A DNA stretch of 64,000 nt from Afipia sp. (GTDB lineage: Bacteria > Pseudomonadota > Alphaproteobacteria > Rhizobiales > Xanthobacteraceae), in the NCBI GenBank assembly GCA_017308595.1, contig JAFKER010000006.1:310001-374000 (forward strand), given 5' to 3'. The notes beneath the pieces are model-generated. The model was not told where the DNA came from. It did no database searches and was given only the letters and a program-made list of their open reading frames with translations. The translations under genes were made by a program, and so were the position numbers. Of this stretch, positions 8,722-16,282 are shown piece by piece; within the stretch, counting starts at the first letter, position 1; each line of letters begins with the position of its first letter.

Positions 8722-9960
8722 CTATCGCGAAACGTTAGAAACGCTCCATGATTTGCGGGTGTTCAAGGCATCAACATCGAAGCCTGCAAGCTGCTTGTAG
8801 CGGCGTTCGACATCCTGAAGCTCGGTGGCGGCGTCGCCATGCGCTCCGCTGCGCGCCAGCGCGCTGACACGCGCCATCACGTCACCCGCCTGACGACGGT
8901 TGGCGAGTTGTACGCCGCTTGCCGTCTCGCGGCGCTGTGTCTCATAGCCGCGCAGGGCCTCATCGATGCTGGCTGCGGTTGCAAGTTCATAGGCCAGCAC
9001 GCGCGCATCGAGAATTGCCTGCGATGCGCCGTTGGAGCCGAACGGATACATGGCGTGCGCGGCATCGCCAAGCAGCGCGCAGCGTCCAAACACCCAGCGA
9101 GGCAACGGATCGATGTCCGCCATCGGATATTCATAGGATTCCGACGACGACGCGACAAGACGATGCACGTCGAGCCAGTCGAAACGATAATCCTTCACGA
9201 ATTCCGCAATCGTGCTGGTCGAAACCGGGAGATTCCAGTTGCCAAGCTCGGCCTCACCACGCGCCGCATCCCTCGGGCGAACCAGCAGCCAATTGATGAC
9301 GCCGTCCGCGATCGGATAGACCACAACGCGCTGGGTTTCGTCCCCGATGATCACCATCGAGCCGCCACTGAGAAATGGCCCCGAGGCAGTGACGCCGCGA
9401 TACATCACCCAGCCGTTCGATGCGAGCGGCGTGACCGCACCATAAAGACTGTCGCGCGACGGCGAACGGATGCCGTCGGCACAGATCGCAACGTCGGCCG
9501 TGTAGGATACCGGACGATCTTCGATCAGATCCGTTACGCTGATCTGAGCCTTTGCGTCAGCAGTGCCAACCCTGGTCACGCGCTGCCCGATCCGGATCGC
9601 GGACGCCCCCAGCCGCTCGCGCACGGCGTCGACCAGCAGGCGCTGCAACGTGCCGCGATGAATCGAATACTGTGGCCACTTGTAGCCAGCATCGAGGCCG
9701 CGCGGTTCGGCCCAGATCAGTTGACCTTTTGGATCGTAATAGGCCAGTTCCTTGGTAAACACGCCAGCTTTCGCGAGCGCATCACCAAGTCCAAGTTCGC
9801 TCAACTCACGGACGGCATGTGGCGGCAGGTTGATGCCGACACCGACGTCGCGAATTTCCCGTGCGGCTTCGAGCAGAAGAATGTCGGCCTGGCCAGCAGC
9901 GTGCAGGGACAACGCTGCCGTCAGTCCGCCAACCCCTGCGCCTATGATCGCGACCGACAT
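8722..9960 (-). CDS. FAD-dependent monooxygenase
   Basis: A 412-residue group A flavoprotein monooxygenase of the salicylate/PhzS-like type, expected to hydroxylate an aromatic or related ring using NAD(P)H and oxygen. The FAD-binding Rossmann motif VAIIGAGVGGLTAAL starts at residue 3, and the second FAD motif GRCALLGDAAHAMYPFGSNG lies near residue 290. The ATG at 9960 was chosen over an in-frame TTG at 9978 that would overlap the upstream gene. It starts seven bases after the MaoC gene ends. The substrate is not identifiable; the cluster context suggests catabolism of an aromatic or hydroxylated carboxylate. Confidence 0.88.
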   Translation of the reverse strand: MSVAIIGAGVGGLTAALSLHAAGQADILLLEAAREIRDVGVGINLPPHAVRELSELGLGDALAKAGVFTKELAYYDPKGQLIWAEPRGLDAGYKWPQYSIHRGTLQRLLVDAVRERLGASAIRIGQRVTRVGTADAKAQISVTDLIEDRPVSYTADVAICADGIRSPSRDSLYGAVTPLASNGWVMYRGVTASGPFLSGGSMVIIGDETQRVVVYPIADGVINWLLVRPRDAARGEAELGNWNLPVSTSTIAEFVKDYRFDWLDVHRLVASSSESYEYPMADIDPLPRWVFGRCALLGDAAHAMYPFGSNGASQAILDARVLAYELATAASIDEALRGYETQRRETASGVQLANRRQAGDVMARVSALARSGAHGDAATELQDVERRYKQLAGFDVDALNTRKSWSVSNVSR

Positions 9961-9967
9961 TGCGCCG

Positions 9968-10417
9968 TCAGGCTGCAACTGCGGCGATCGGGAATTCCAC
10001 CATCGCTTCGCCGACTGCGACCTTGTCGCCGTTCTGGTTCTTCACCAGCACGTCGATCAGCACGAAACGCGAATTCTTGGTGGTCTGCTTTGCCTTGATA
10101 ATACCTTCCGGCTGAATGGTATCACCCGGCTTCACCGGCTTGACCCAGCGTGTTTCGAGACGGCGGTGAATGGCGCCCGCAGGATAGGCCCAGTCGGTCA
10201 GCATCCGGGTGATGAGCCCGAAATTATTCATGCCGTGCATGATGATGCCGCCGAAATTGGTCTTGCCGAAATCGCCCTTCATGTAATCGTCGTCGAGATG
10301 CAACGGGTTGTAATCGAGCGATGCATCGCAGAATAGACGAATGGATTCGCGCGAAACCGAGAACTTCGGGCCGTCGATGCTGTCACCGACCGAGAGAGTT
10401 TCAAATGTCGTGGTCAT
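9968..10417 (-). CDS. MaoC-like dehydratase
   Basis: A 149-residue hot-dog-fold protein of the MaoC/R-specific enoyl-CoA hydratase superfamily, predicted to add or remove water on an acyl-CoA or related intermediate. The hydratase-like region is present: LFCDASLDYNPLHLDDDYM followed by GIIMHGMNNFGL, giving the Asp-X4-His arrangement seen in R-hydratases (D...NPLH). The C-terminal half, WVKPVKPGDTI through VAVGEAMVEF, is the usual double-strand segment. It directly follows a second MaoC-type gene, and the two may form a heteromer in which each supplies half of a double hot dog. Confidence 0.85.
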   Translation of the reverse strand: MTTTFETLSVGDSIDGPKFSVSRESIRLFCDASLDYNPLHLDDDYMKGDFGKTNFGGIIMHGMNNFGLITRMLTDWAYPAGAIHRRLETRWVKPVKPGDTIQPEGIIKAKQTTKNSRFVLIDVLVKNQNGDKVAVGEAMVEFPIAAVAA

Positions 10418-10438
10418 GTTTGAATTCCTCGCCTGCGC

Positions 10439-10915
10439 TTACATCGGCCGGATGGTCTGGCCACGGCCGGAACAAATCACGTCGCCGTGCTGATTGAAGA
10501 AGACGTTGTCATGGACCACGAACAGCCGCTCACGCTTGATGAATTTATCGAGCGCGCGGGCGTGCAGCGTAATGGTATCGCCGGGTCGCGCGGGCTTGTT
10601 GTAGCTCCACGACTGACCGGCATTCACCGTACCCGGTGAGCGCATCCAGTCGTCTGCTTCGGTGCAGGAGAACATCAGCAGGATGTGGATCGAGGGCGGC
10701 GCGATGATTCCGCCCCACGGCGTGGTCTTCGCATAAGCTTCGTCGAGATAGAGGGGATTGGTTTCACCGACCGCCTTACAGAGAAGCGCGATCGCTTCCT
10801 TCGTCAGCAGATAAGGAATCGTCTTGCGCGGTTGACCGGGAATGATCTCGTCCCAGACCTTTCGCAAATTTTCGTCTTTCCAGAAGTCGGTTTCGAAAGC
10901 TTGAGCTTGCGCCAT
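10439..10915 (-). CDS. MaoC family N-terminal-type dehydratase
   Basis: A 158-residue protein of the FAS1-like/MaoC N-terminal dehydratase type, first gene of the minus-strand cluster. IPYLLTKEAIALLCKAVGET leads into NPLYLDEAYAKTTPWGGIIAPPSI, the N-terminal hot-dog pattern, but the catalytic Asp/His pair of true hydratases is less clear here (NPLY instead of NPLH). This suggests the downstream MaoC protein carries the catalytic residues and this subunit is the structural half. The start at 10915 has a GAGAG ribosome binding site; a start 24 bases upstream lacks one. Confidence 0.82.
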   Translation of the reverse strand: MAQAQAFETDFWKDENLRKVWDEIIPGQPRKTIPYLLTKEAIALLCKAVGETNPLYLDEAYAKTTPWGGIIAPPSIHILLMFSCTEADDWMRSPGTVNAGQSWSYNKPARPGDTITLHARALDKFIKRERLFVVHDNVFFNQHGDVICSGRGQTIRPM

Positions 10916-10954
10916 GGCGTTCTCTCGTTTATTGTTCATCTGGCGAACTTTATA

Positions 10955-10968
10955 ATCGCTATACGAAC
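10955..10968. promoter_or_regulatory. candidate IclR-family operator
   Basis: The sequence ATCGCTATACGAAC, read on the other strand GTTCGTATAGCGAT, is a slightly imperfect palindrome of the GTTCG-N4-CGAAC kind bound by IclR-family regulators. It sits between the divergent iclR and maoC genes, where a shared control site would be expected. A second GTTC-N7-GAAC arrangement lies at 10934-10948. Confidence 0.4.
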
Positions 10969-10973
10969 ACTAT

Positions 10974-10991
10974 GGTCCGGCTTTCCGGACC
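10974..10991. promoter_or_regulatory. perfect inverted repeat upstream of iclR
   Basis: GGTCCGG (10974-10980) and CCGGACC (10985-10991) form a perfect 7-base-pair hairpin with a CTTT loop, 28 bases before the iclR start codon. It may be an operator half-site pair or a structure in the iclR leader. There is no T-run after it, so it is not an intrinsic terminator. Confidence 0.45.
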
Positions 10992-11019
10992 TGACAAGAG
11001 AAAAACGAGAGGAACTTTG

Positions 11020-11790
11020 ATGTCCAAGGAAAGCGACAGTTTCGTCCGTGCCATCGCTCGCGGGTTTTCCGTGGTCGAGGCGCTGGGTCGCCCGCCCGGA
11101 CGGCACACACTGTCGGAGGCTGCCGTGGCCGCGGGACTGACCCGCGCAACGGCGCGGCGCATGTTGGCGACGCTGGTGGCATTGAAGTACTGCGAGGCCG
11201 ACGGCCGCTATTTCAGCCTGCGTCCACGCGCGCTCGGTCTCGGTCTGTCCTATCTCAACGCGCTGCCTTACTGGGGCTATGCTCAACGCGCGCTTGAAGA
11301 TTTGCGCAACGACATCGGCGAATCCTGCGCGCTGGCCGTGCTGGATGAAACCGAGATCGTCTATGCGCTGCGCCTGCCCGCGCGCCGCATCCTGTCCGCC
11401 AATCTCGGCATCGGCAGCCGCCTGCCCGCGCATCTGATTTCGCTGGGCCGCGTGCTGCTCGCCGCACTGCCGCAGAAGCAGCGCGATGACATCATCGCGA
11501 GCATCGACTTCAAGCAGATCACGCCACGTACGGTCACCTGCCCAATCAAACTCGGCGAAGCACTCGCGCGCATTGAACAGCAAGGTTATGCGTGGATCGA
11601 TGGCGAGCTCGATCCTGCGATCTGCGGCATCGCCGTGCCTGTGCGCGACCAGGCCGGCAATGTCGTGGCCGCTGTCAGCATCAACACCATCTCAGGCACC
11701 ATCACCGAAGAAGAAGCGAAACAGAAATTCCTGGTGACACTGAAACGGACGGCGCAGGACATTCGCACCCAGACTGCGGCCAACGGTTAG
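11020..11790 (+). CDS. IclR family transcriptional regulator
   Basis: A 256-residue IclR-type regulator, closest in layout to the PcaR/PobR branch that controls aromatic acid catabolism. The winged helix-turn-helix lies at about residues 10-70 (HTLSEAAVAAGLTRATARRM), and the effector-binding GAF-like domain follows with the characteristic RLPARRILSANLGIGSRLPA. The end, GIAVPVRDQAGNVVAAVSIN, is typical. The start at 11020 has GAGAGGAA upstream. It diverges from the MaoC-monooxygenase-Bug cluster with about 100 bases between, so it most likely controls that cluster; the inducer would be the substrate or a product. Confidence 0.92.
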   Translation: MSKESDSFVRAIARGFSVVEALGRPPGRHTLSEAAVAAGLTRATARRMLATLVALKYCEADGRYFSLRPRALGLGLSYLNALPYWGYAQRALEDLRNDIGESCALAVLDETEIVYALRLPARRILSANLGIGSRLPAHLISLGRVLLAALPQKQRDDIIASIDFKQITPRTVTCPIKLGEALARIEQQGYAWIDGELDPAICGIAVPVRDQAGNVVAAVSINTISGTITEEEAKQKFLVTLKRTAQDIRTQTAANG

Positions 11791-11823
11791 TCCACGCTGA
11801 AAACGTCATCTGACATATGAATT

Positions 11824-11849
11824 CGGCTGCCTATCAGGCAGCCGTTTTT
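11824..11849 (+). terminator. intrinsic terminator after iclR
   Basis: CGGCTGCC (11824-11831) pairs perfectly with GGCAGCCG (11837-11844) across a five-base loop, followed by TTTTT. Confidence 0.85.
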
Positions 11850-11928
11850 GTTTCCGATCCTTGCACAAGTCCGGTTGCAAACGCGCCGCTCCCCTGCATG
11901 ATCGCAGTAAACGAGGGGGATTTACGCA

Positions 11929-13248
11929 ATGACGGCTATCCGCGGGACTAATGTCCCCGAGAGCACGGAGTCGATGCAGCGCGGACTTGCGCTGTCGCCA
12001 CACGCCGAACGCGAGACCGTTCTCGGCGAATTGCATGCCCGGCCATTCGAGGCCGTGACCTCACCATGCCGCGCGATCCGCTTCGCGTTTCTCACCGACA
12101 CCGCGCAGATGAGCGCCAATGCCATCGCCCTCGCCCGTTATTGTACCGCGCACCAGCTGACGGATCTTTCGACTGCCACGAAACACCGGCGCATAGCCCT
12201 GCCCGGCGCAATTCTGCGCTGGGAACAGCATAGCGAGTTCACCACGTATACGTGGCTGCTGGAAGATGCGGATACGGCGAATGGCAACACTCTGCCGGAG
12301 TTCATCGCTGCGGCGATGACCGAAATCGGCCAGCCGGGTCCGCATCTGGTCTCGATCGATCTGCGTGTGCAGAGTGGCGAAACGCCAGACCTTGCCACGC
12401 TGTTTGATCCGGCGTCGCTTGCAGCCTCGCAGGTGCTCAACGATCACGCCACCATCGCCACCGACTTTCAGGTCGATAGCAACGGCTTTGTCCGCGTCCT
12501 TATCCATAATCATGGCCTCACGCCGGTTGAAACCGGCGGTCTGGTGCTGCGGATTCTCGAGGTCGAAACCTATCGCTGTTTCGCGCTGCTCGGCCTTCCA
12601 TTGGCGCATCGCATCACGCCCGTCATCCGCAACGCCGAGGACCGGCTAACTCACATCATGACCGCGATGACGAAAGACGGCGGTGGGCTTGAGATCAACC
12701 GCGAGCTTCTCGACGAAATTACCTCGCTCGCCGCGCGCGGCGAGGCAGAAGCGGCCATCGCCGGCTATCGTTTCGCGGCCAGTGCGGCCTATGACGACAT
12801 CGTCCGCCAGCGCCTCGACGTGATCGGCGAAAAATCATTCGGCGGCTGGCCAACGCTGGCGGACTTCCTCGGACGTCGGCTCAACCCTGCGATGCGCACC
12901 TGCCAGACGCTGAACACACGCATGCAGGACCTCAACAGGAAACTGACCCGCGCCGCCAACCTGCTCCGCACCCGCATCGATGTCGAGATCGAACAGCAGA
13001 ACCGCGACCTGCTTGCAGCCATGAGCGAGCGAGCCCGGATGCAACTTCGCTTGCAGCAGACGGTCGAAGGACTTTCGGTTGCGGCCATCAGCTACTACGT
13101 CGCGAGCCTGCTGCACTATGTGTTCGAGTCCGCCGAACATTACATGCCGGTCAGCCCCACCGTCGCGACCGGCATCAGCATTCCATTTGTTGTGATCGCG
13201 CTGACCGCCATGCTGTGGCGGGTTAAACGCAATCACGGCAGCGCCTGA
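11929..13248 (+). CDS. DUF3422 family membrane protein
   Basis: A 439-residue DUF3422 protein of unknown function. The N-terminal region contains the family pattern HAERETVLGELHARPFEAV. The middle is mostly soluble, a helical segment at about residues 310-385 (RTCQTLNTRMQDLNRKLTRA onwards) looks coiled-coil, and two hydrophobic segments close the chain (about 383-400 and 409-428). This resembles a membrane-anchored protein with a large cytosolic part. It has its own promoter region after the iclR terminator and no obvious partner gene. Confidence 0.88.
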   Translation: MTAIRGTNVPESTESMQRGLALSPHAERETVLGELHARPFEAVTSPCRAIRFAFLTDTAQMSANAIALARYCTAHQLTDLSTATKHRRIALPGAILRWEQHSEFTTYTWLLEDADTANGNTLPEFIAAAMTEIGQPGPHLVSIDLRVQSGETPDLATLFDPASLAASQVLNDHATIATDFQVDSNGFVRVLIHNHGLTPVETGGLVLRILEVETYRCFALLGLPLAHRITPVIRNAEDRLTHIMTAMTKDGGGLEINRELLDEITSLAARGEAEAAIAGYRFAASAAYDDIVRQRLDVIGEKSFGGWPTLADFLGRRLNPAMRTCQTLNTRMQDLNRKLTRAANLLRTRIDVEIEQQNRDLLAAMSERARMQLRLQQTVEGLSVAAISYYVASLLHYVFESAEHYMPVSPTVATGISIPFVVIALTAMLWRVKRNHGSA

Positions 13249-13374
13249 GGCTGCTCCCTGCCACACGGCAGGCTTGCGGCACGCGTCCTTGCGAGCCGCC
13301 AGCAGGTCAGGCAAAGTGCAACCCCGCCACGATCGTCTGTCGCGCTTTGCGCACGACGCCTGACAGGATTCCAC

Positions 13375-13863
13375 ATGAGCGTCGAAACAGTTCGCGCATT
13401 TTTCGCGACCAATGCGCCCGATATTACCGTTATTGAATCGGACAAGAGCTCCGCCACCGTCACGCTGGCGGCGGAGGCGTTCGGCGTGACACCGGCAGAA
13501 ATCGCAAAGACTCTCTCGCTGCGCGTCGGAGACAAGGTGCTGCTGGTGGTGACTTGCGGCACTGCACGGCTTGATAACAAGAAGGCGCGCGCCGTGTTCG
13601 GCGGCAAGCCGCGCATGTTGAGCGCCGAAGAGGCTCTGGAAGCCACGGGCCATCCGGTCGGCGGCATTTGTCCGTTCGGACTGAAGACGCCGCTGCCGGT
13701 CTATTGCGACGTGTCGCTCAAGGCCTACAGCGAGGTCGTTCCGGCAGCCGGCTCGATCAACAGCGCAGTGCGGATTACGCCTGCGCGCATGGCCGAACTG
13801 ACACGCGCCGAATGGGTGGACGTCAGCGAGATCAGAGAGCAGAGCGAAGCTGCCGCCATGTGA
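13375..13863 (+). CDS. YbaK/EbsC family aminoacyl-tRNA deacylase
   Basis: A 162-residue protein of the YbaK/ProX trans-editing family, which hydrolyses mischarged aminoacyl-tRNAs. The domain spans almost the whole chain: the SSATVTLAAEAFGVTPAEIA segment, KTLSLRVGDKVLLVV, and VGGICPFGLKTPLPVYCD, which matches the conserved GG-X-P-FG region. Which amino acid is cleared (Cys-tRNAPro, Ala-tRNAPro or another) cannot be read from the sequence. It is followed at once by a palindromic repeat and the converging Bug gene. Confidence 0.88.
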   Translation: MSVETVRAFFATNAPDITVIESDKSSATVTLAAEAFGVTPAEIAKTLSLRVGDKVLLVVTCGTARLDNKKARAVFGGKPRMLSAEEALEATGHPVGGICPFGLKTPLPVYCDVSLKAYSEVVPAAGSINSAVRITPARMAELTRAEWVDVSEIREQSEAAAM

Positions 13864-13868
13864 CGCGA

Positions 13869-13950
13869 TCGTCATTGCGGGCGAAGCGAAGCAATCCACA
13901 CTCGAAAGAGAAGCTGGATTGCTTCGTCGCTAGGCTCCTCGCAATGACGA
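13869..13950. repeat. palindromic intergenic repeat, REP/RPE-like
   Basis: The outer arms TCGTCATTGCG (13869-13879) and CGCAATGACGA (13940-13950) are perfect complements. An inner pair, GAAGCAATCCA (13889-13899) and TGGATTGCTTC (13915-13925), extends the hairpin. Elements of this sequence type are repeated many times in Bradyrhizobium-group genomes. It lies between the convergent YbaK and Bug genes and could act as a bidirectional transcription stop. Confidence 0.8.
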
Positions 13951-13959
13951 AGTCCATCC

Positions 13960-14958
13960 TTACTCCACCTTGCCGATCTTCTTCACCGCCGCGATCAAAC
14001 GCGCGCTGTCGGCTTCGACAAATTTGGCAAATTCCGGCGCATCCATATAGGCGACGGGGCTTCCGGCCGTCTCGAATGTCTTCACCACTTCCGGCGCCCG
14101 TACTGCCTCGCCCATCGCCGCGCGCAACTTGGTCATGATCGGCGCAGGCAGCGCGGCCTGCGCGAACAATCCGGCCCAGATGTAGAATTCGACATCCTTG
14201 TACCCGAGTTCCTGAAACGTCGGCACATCCGGGAAGCTCGCAACGCGTTTCGCGCCCCAACCCGCCAGCACGCGCATCTTGCCGTCATCGACCTGTGCAC
14301 GCAGCGTACCCGGCGCAGAGGCGACCGCCTGCACCGTTCCGGTGAGCAAGCCCGTCAGCGCGGGACCCGCGCCGCGAAACGGAACATGCAGCAGTTTGAT
14401 GCCCGCGCTGGCCGCGAACATTTCCATCGCAATATGCAGCGTGCCGTAGGGCCCGGAAGAGCCGTAAGGAATCTGGCCCGGCCGCGCCTTCGCGTCCTCG
14501 ACGAAATCCTTCACTGTCTTCCATGGCGCCGATGCAGGCACCGCCAGCATGGTCGGATCGGCGAGCACGCGTGCCACCGGCGCGAACTGCGACATTTCAT
14601 AAGCAACCGGACGGTCGAACAGCCGGTCTGCCTCCGGCAAAACCGCAAGCGACGAAAGCGTCATAAGGACCGTGTAGCCGTCAGGCTCGGCGCGCGCGGC
14701 CGCAGCGTTGCCGACGGAACCACCGCCGCCGCCTGCGCGGTTATCGACCACCACCGGCTTGCCGAGAATCCGCTCCAGCGCCAGTGCCACCGGCCGCGCG
14801 GCAAGATCGGCCTGCCCGCCTGCAGGAAACGGCACGATCATGGTGATGTTGCGTGACGGCCATGACGCCTGCGCATTGGCGTTGCCGGAGAGCGTGTGCG
14901 ATGCAACTTGCGACAGCGGCAGAACTGCAGCCGCCTTCAAAACCTCGCGCCGATTCAT
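13960..14958 (-). CDS. Bug-family substrate-binding protein, Tat-like signal
   Basis: A 332-residue Bug/TctC solute-binding protein. The ATG at 14958 has a GGGAGG ribosome binding site; the open frame continues upstream but covers the divergent gene. The N-terminus MNRREVLKAAAVLPLSQVAS has a twin-arginine-like pattern (N-R-R-E-V-L-K), unlike the two other Bug proteins here, which have ordinary Sec signals. Family segments NITMIVPFPAGGQADLAA, VVDNRAGGGGG and LHVPFRGAGPALTGLLTG are present. It diverges from a haloacid dehalogenase gene with 57 bases between, so a halogenated organic acid is a possible ligand; this is only context. Confidence 0.88.
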   Translation of the reverse strand: MNRREVLKAAAVLPLSQVASHTLSGNANAQASWPSRNITMIVPFPAGGQADLAARPVALALERILGKPVVVDNRAGGGGGSVGNAAAARAEPDGYTVLMTLSSLAVLPEADRLFDRPVAYEMSQFAPVARVLADPTMLAVPASAPWKTVKDFVEDAKARPGQIPYGSSGPYGTLHIAMEMFAASAGIKLLHVPFRGAGPALTGLLTGTVQAVASAPGTLRAQVDDGKMRVLAGWGAKRVASFPDVPTFQELGYKDVEFYIWAGLFAQAALPAPIMTKLRAAMGEAVRAPEVVKTFETAGSPVAYMDAPEFAKFVEADSARLIAAVKKIGKVE

Positions 14959-15015
14959 GATGCCTCCCTGCAAATTTGTTTTGTTTCTTGTCTCCCTAAC
15001 CTGAAGGAAGCGCAG

Positions 15016-15756
15016 ATGACGATCAAGGCTGTTGTATTCGATGCTTACGGCACCCTCTATGACGTGCAGTCGGTCGCTGCCGTCACCGATGCGGCGTTCC
15101 CGGGTTACGGCGAACTCATCAGCCAGATCTGGCGGCTGAAACAGCTCGAATACACCTGGCTGCGCTCGCTGATGGGCCGCTACGAGGATTTCTCGGTCAT
15201 CACACGCGACTCGCTCAGCTTCACTCTGAAGACCCTCGGCCTGACATTCGACGCCGCTATCTTCGAACGCATCATGGACAAGTATGTCCACCTTGACCTT
15301 TATCCCGATGCAAAGCAGACGCTGGCCGCACTGAAAGGCCGCAAGCTGGCGATCCTGTCAAACGGCAGCACGGACATGCTCAATGCGCTGGTGCGCAACA
15401 GTGGTCTCGATGCGTTTCTCCATGCCACCATCAGCATCGATTCAACACGGATTTTCAAACCCTCACCGCGCACCTACGAGCTGATTGAAGCACATCTGGG
15501 CGTACGACCACAGGAAGTTCTGTTTGTCTCGTCCAATCCGTTCGACGTCTGCGGTGCGAAATCCTTTGGTTTGAACGTGGCCTGGATCGAGCGGGTTACA
15601 CCACAGGCGATGGCAGCCGAACTGGCCAAGGCCGACCTCGTCCGGCCGCTGTCGATGTTCAAGGCGATCCGGATGCAGATGGACGAATACGGGTTGGAGC
15701 CGGACTATCGCATCGGCGCGCTGGCCGATTTGCCGAAGCTGATGGCCGCTCCCTAG
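15016..15756 (+). CDS. (S)-2-haloacid dehalogenase, type II
   Basis: A 246-residue haloacid dehalogenase of the HAD superfamily, which hydrolyses L-2-haloalkanoates to D-2-hydroxy acids. The nucleophile is in motif I, VVFDAYGTLYD (Asp9). Motif II is LSNGS, followed by the Lys of FKPSPRTYEL and then VSSNPFDVCGA, all diagnostic of the type II dehalogenase branch rather than HAD phosphatases. An AAGGAAG ribosome binding site precedes the ATG at 15016. It is divergent from a Bug receptor, and the pair may serve uptake and dehalogenation of one substrate. Confidence 0.88.
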   Translation: MTIKAVVFDAYGTLYDVQSVAAVTDAAFPGYGELISQIWRLKQLEYTWLRSLMGRYEDFSVITRDSLSFTLKTLGLTFDAAIFERIMDKYVHLDLYPDAKQTLAALKGRKLAILSNGSTDMLNALVRNSGLDAFLHATISIDSTRIFKPSPRTYELIEAHLGVRPQEVLFVSSNPFDVCGAKSFGLNVAWIERVTPQAMAAELAKADLVRPLSMFKAIRMQMDEYGLEPDYRIGALADLPKLMAAP

Positions 15757-15869
15757 AGCATCGGGGCTAGTTGCAAAATTGATTCGCCCGCGCGGTCTTC
15801 GCAACTCAGGCATGCTGCCGGAGATCGAACCGCCTGTGACTTGGCATGATTGATGCTTTGCATAACCTC

Positions 15870-15880
15870 AAGGAGGTGAT
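15870..15880 (+). promoter_or_regulatory. unusually perfect Shine-Dalgarno sequence
   Basis: AAGGAGGTGAT is an eleven-base perfect complement to the 3' end of 16S rRNA, with GGAGG seven bases before the ATG at 15884. It decides the start in favour of ATG over the GTG directly before it. Confidence 0.8.
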
Positions 15881-15883
15881 GTG

Positions 15884-16207
15884 ATGCGATCAGTCATTTT
15901 CTTGCTTCTGACCCTGGGAATGCTGGTGACACGCGTCTGCTTCGCGCATGACGCGGATGGACGTGCGAACTGGATCGCCGAAGGCGCCTACAAAGGCCCC
16001 GATGGCATTCATTGTTGCGGACCGAGCGATTGCGAACAACTGAGTTCCGAAGAGGTTCAGGTCCGTCCCGACGGAATCTGGCTGACGCGATTCAAGGAAC
16101 TGGTTCCGTTCGAGCAAGCGACGCCGAGCGAAGACGGCAAGACATGGAGATGCCACAACCTCTCGGGTGAGAGGCGGTGCTTCTTCATGAAGTACGGGAG
16201 TACATAG
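15884..16207 (+). CDS. small secreted cysteine-rich protein
   Basis: A 107-residue protein with a signal peptide (MRSVIFLLLTLGMLVTRVCF, cleavage near CFAHD). The mature part has five cysteines, in HCCGPSDCEQL and in WRCHNLSGERRCFF, suggesting disulfides or metal binding in the periplasm. I do not recognise a named domain, though proteins of this pattern occur in other rhizobia as hypothetical proteins. The exceptionally strong ribosome binding site predicts high translation. No operon partner: the HAD gene ends 127 bases before, and the next gene converges. Confidence 0.75.
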   Translation: MRSVIFLLLTLGMLVTRVCFAHDADGRANWIAEGAYKGPDGIHCCGPSDCEQLSSEEVQVRPDGIWLTRFKELVPFEQATPSEDGKTWRCHNLSGERRCFFMKYGST

Positions 16208-16282
16208 TCACCGACCACGCAATCGAGATTGCGCGTGGATTGGTGTGCTGCCGGACGCACGACGTGCATCCGGCACGAGTGA

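Noticed and set aside
6675-10915. Complete tripartite tricarboxylate transporter
   Set aside because: Only the solute-binding subunits are present; no tctA or tctB membrane genes are found in the window.
10974-10991. Terminator between maoC and iclR
   Set aside because: The hairpin lacks a T-run and lies just before the iclR start codon.
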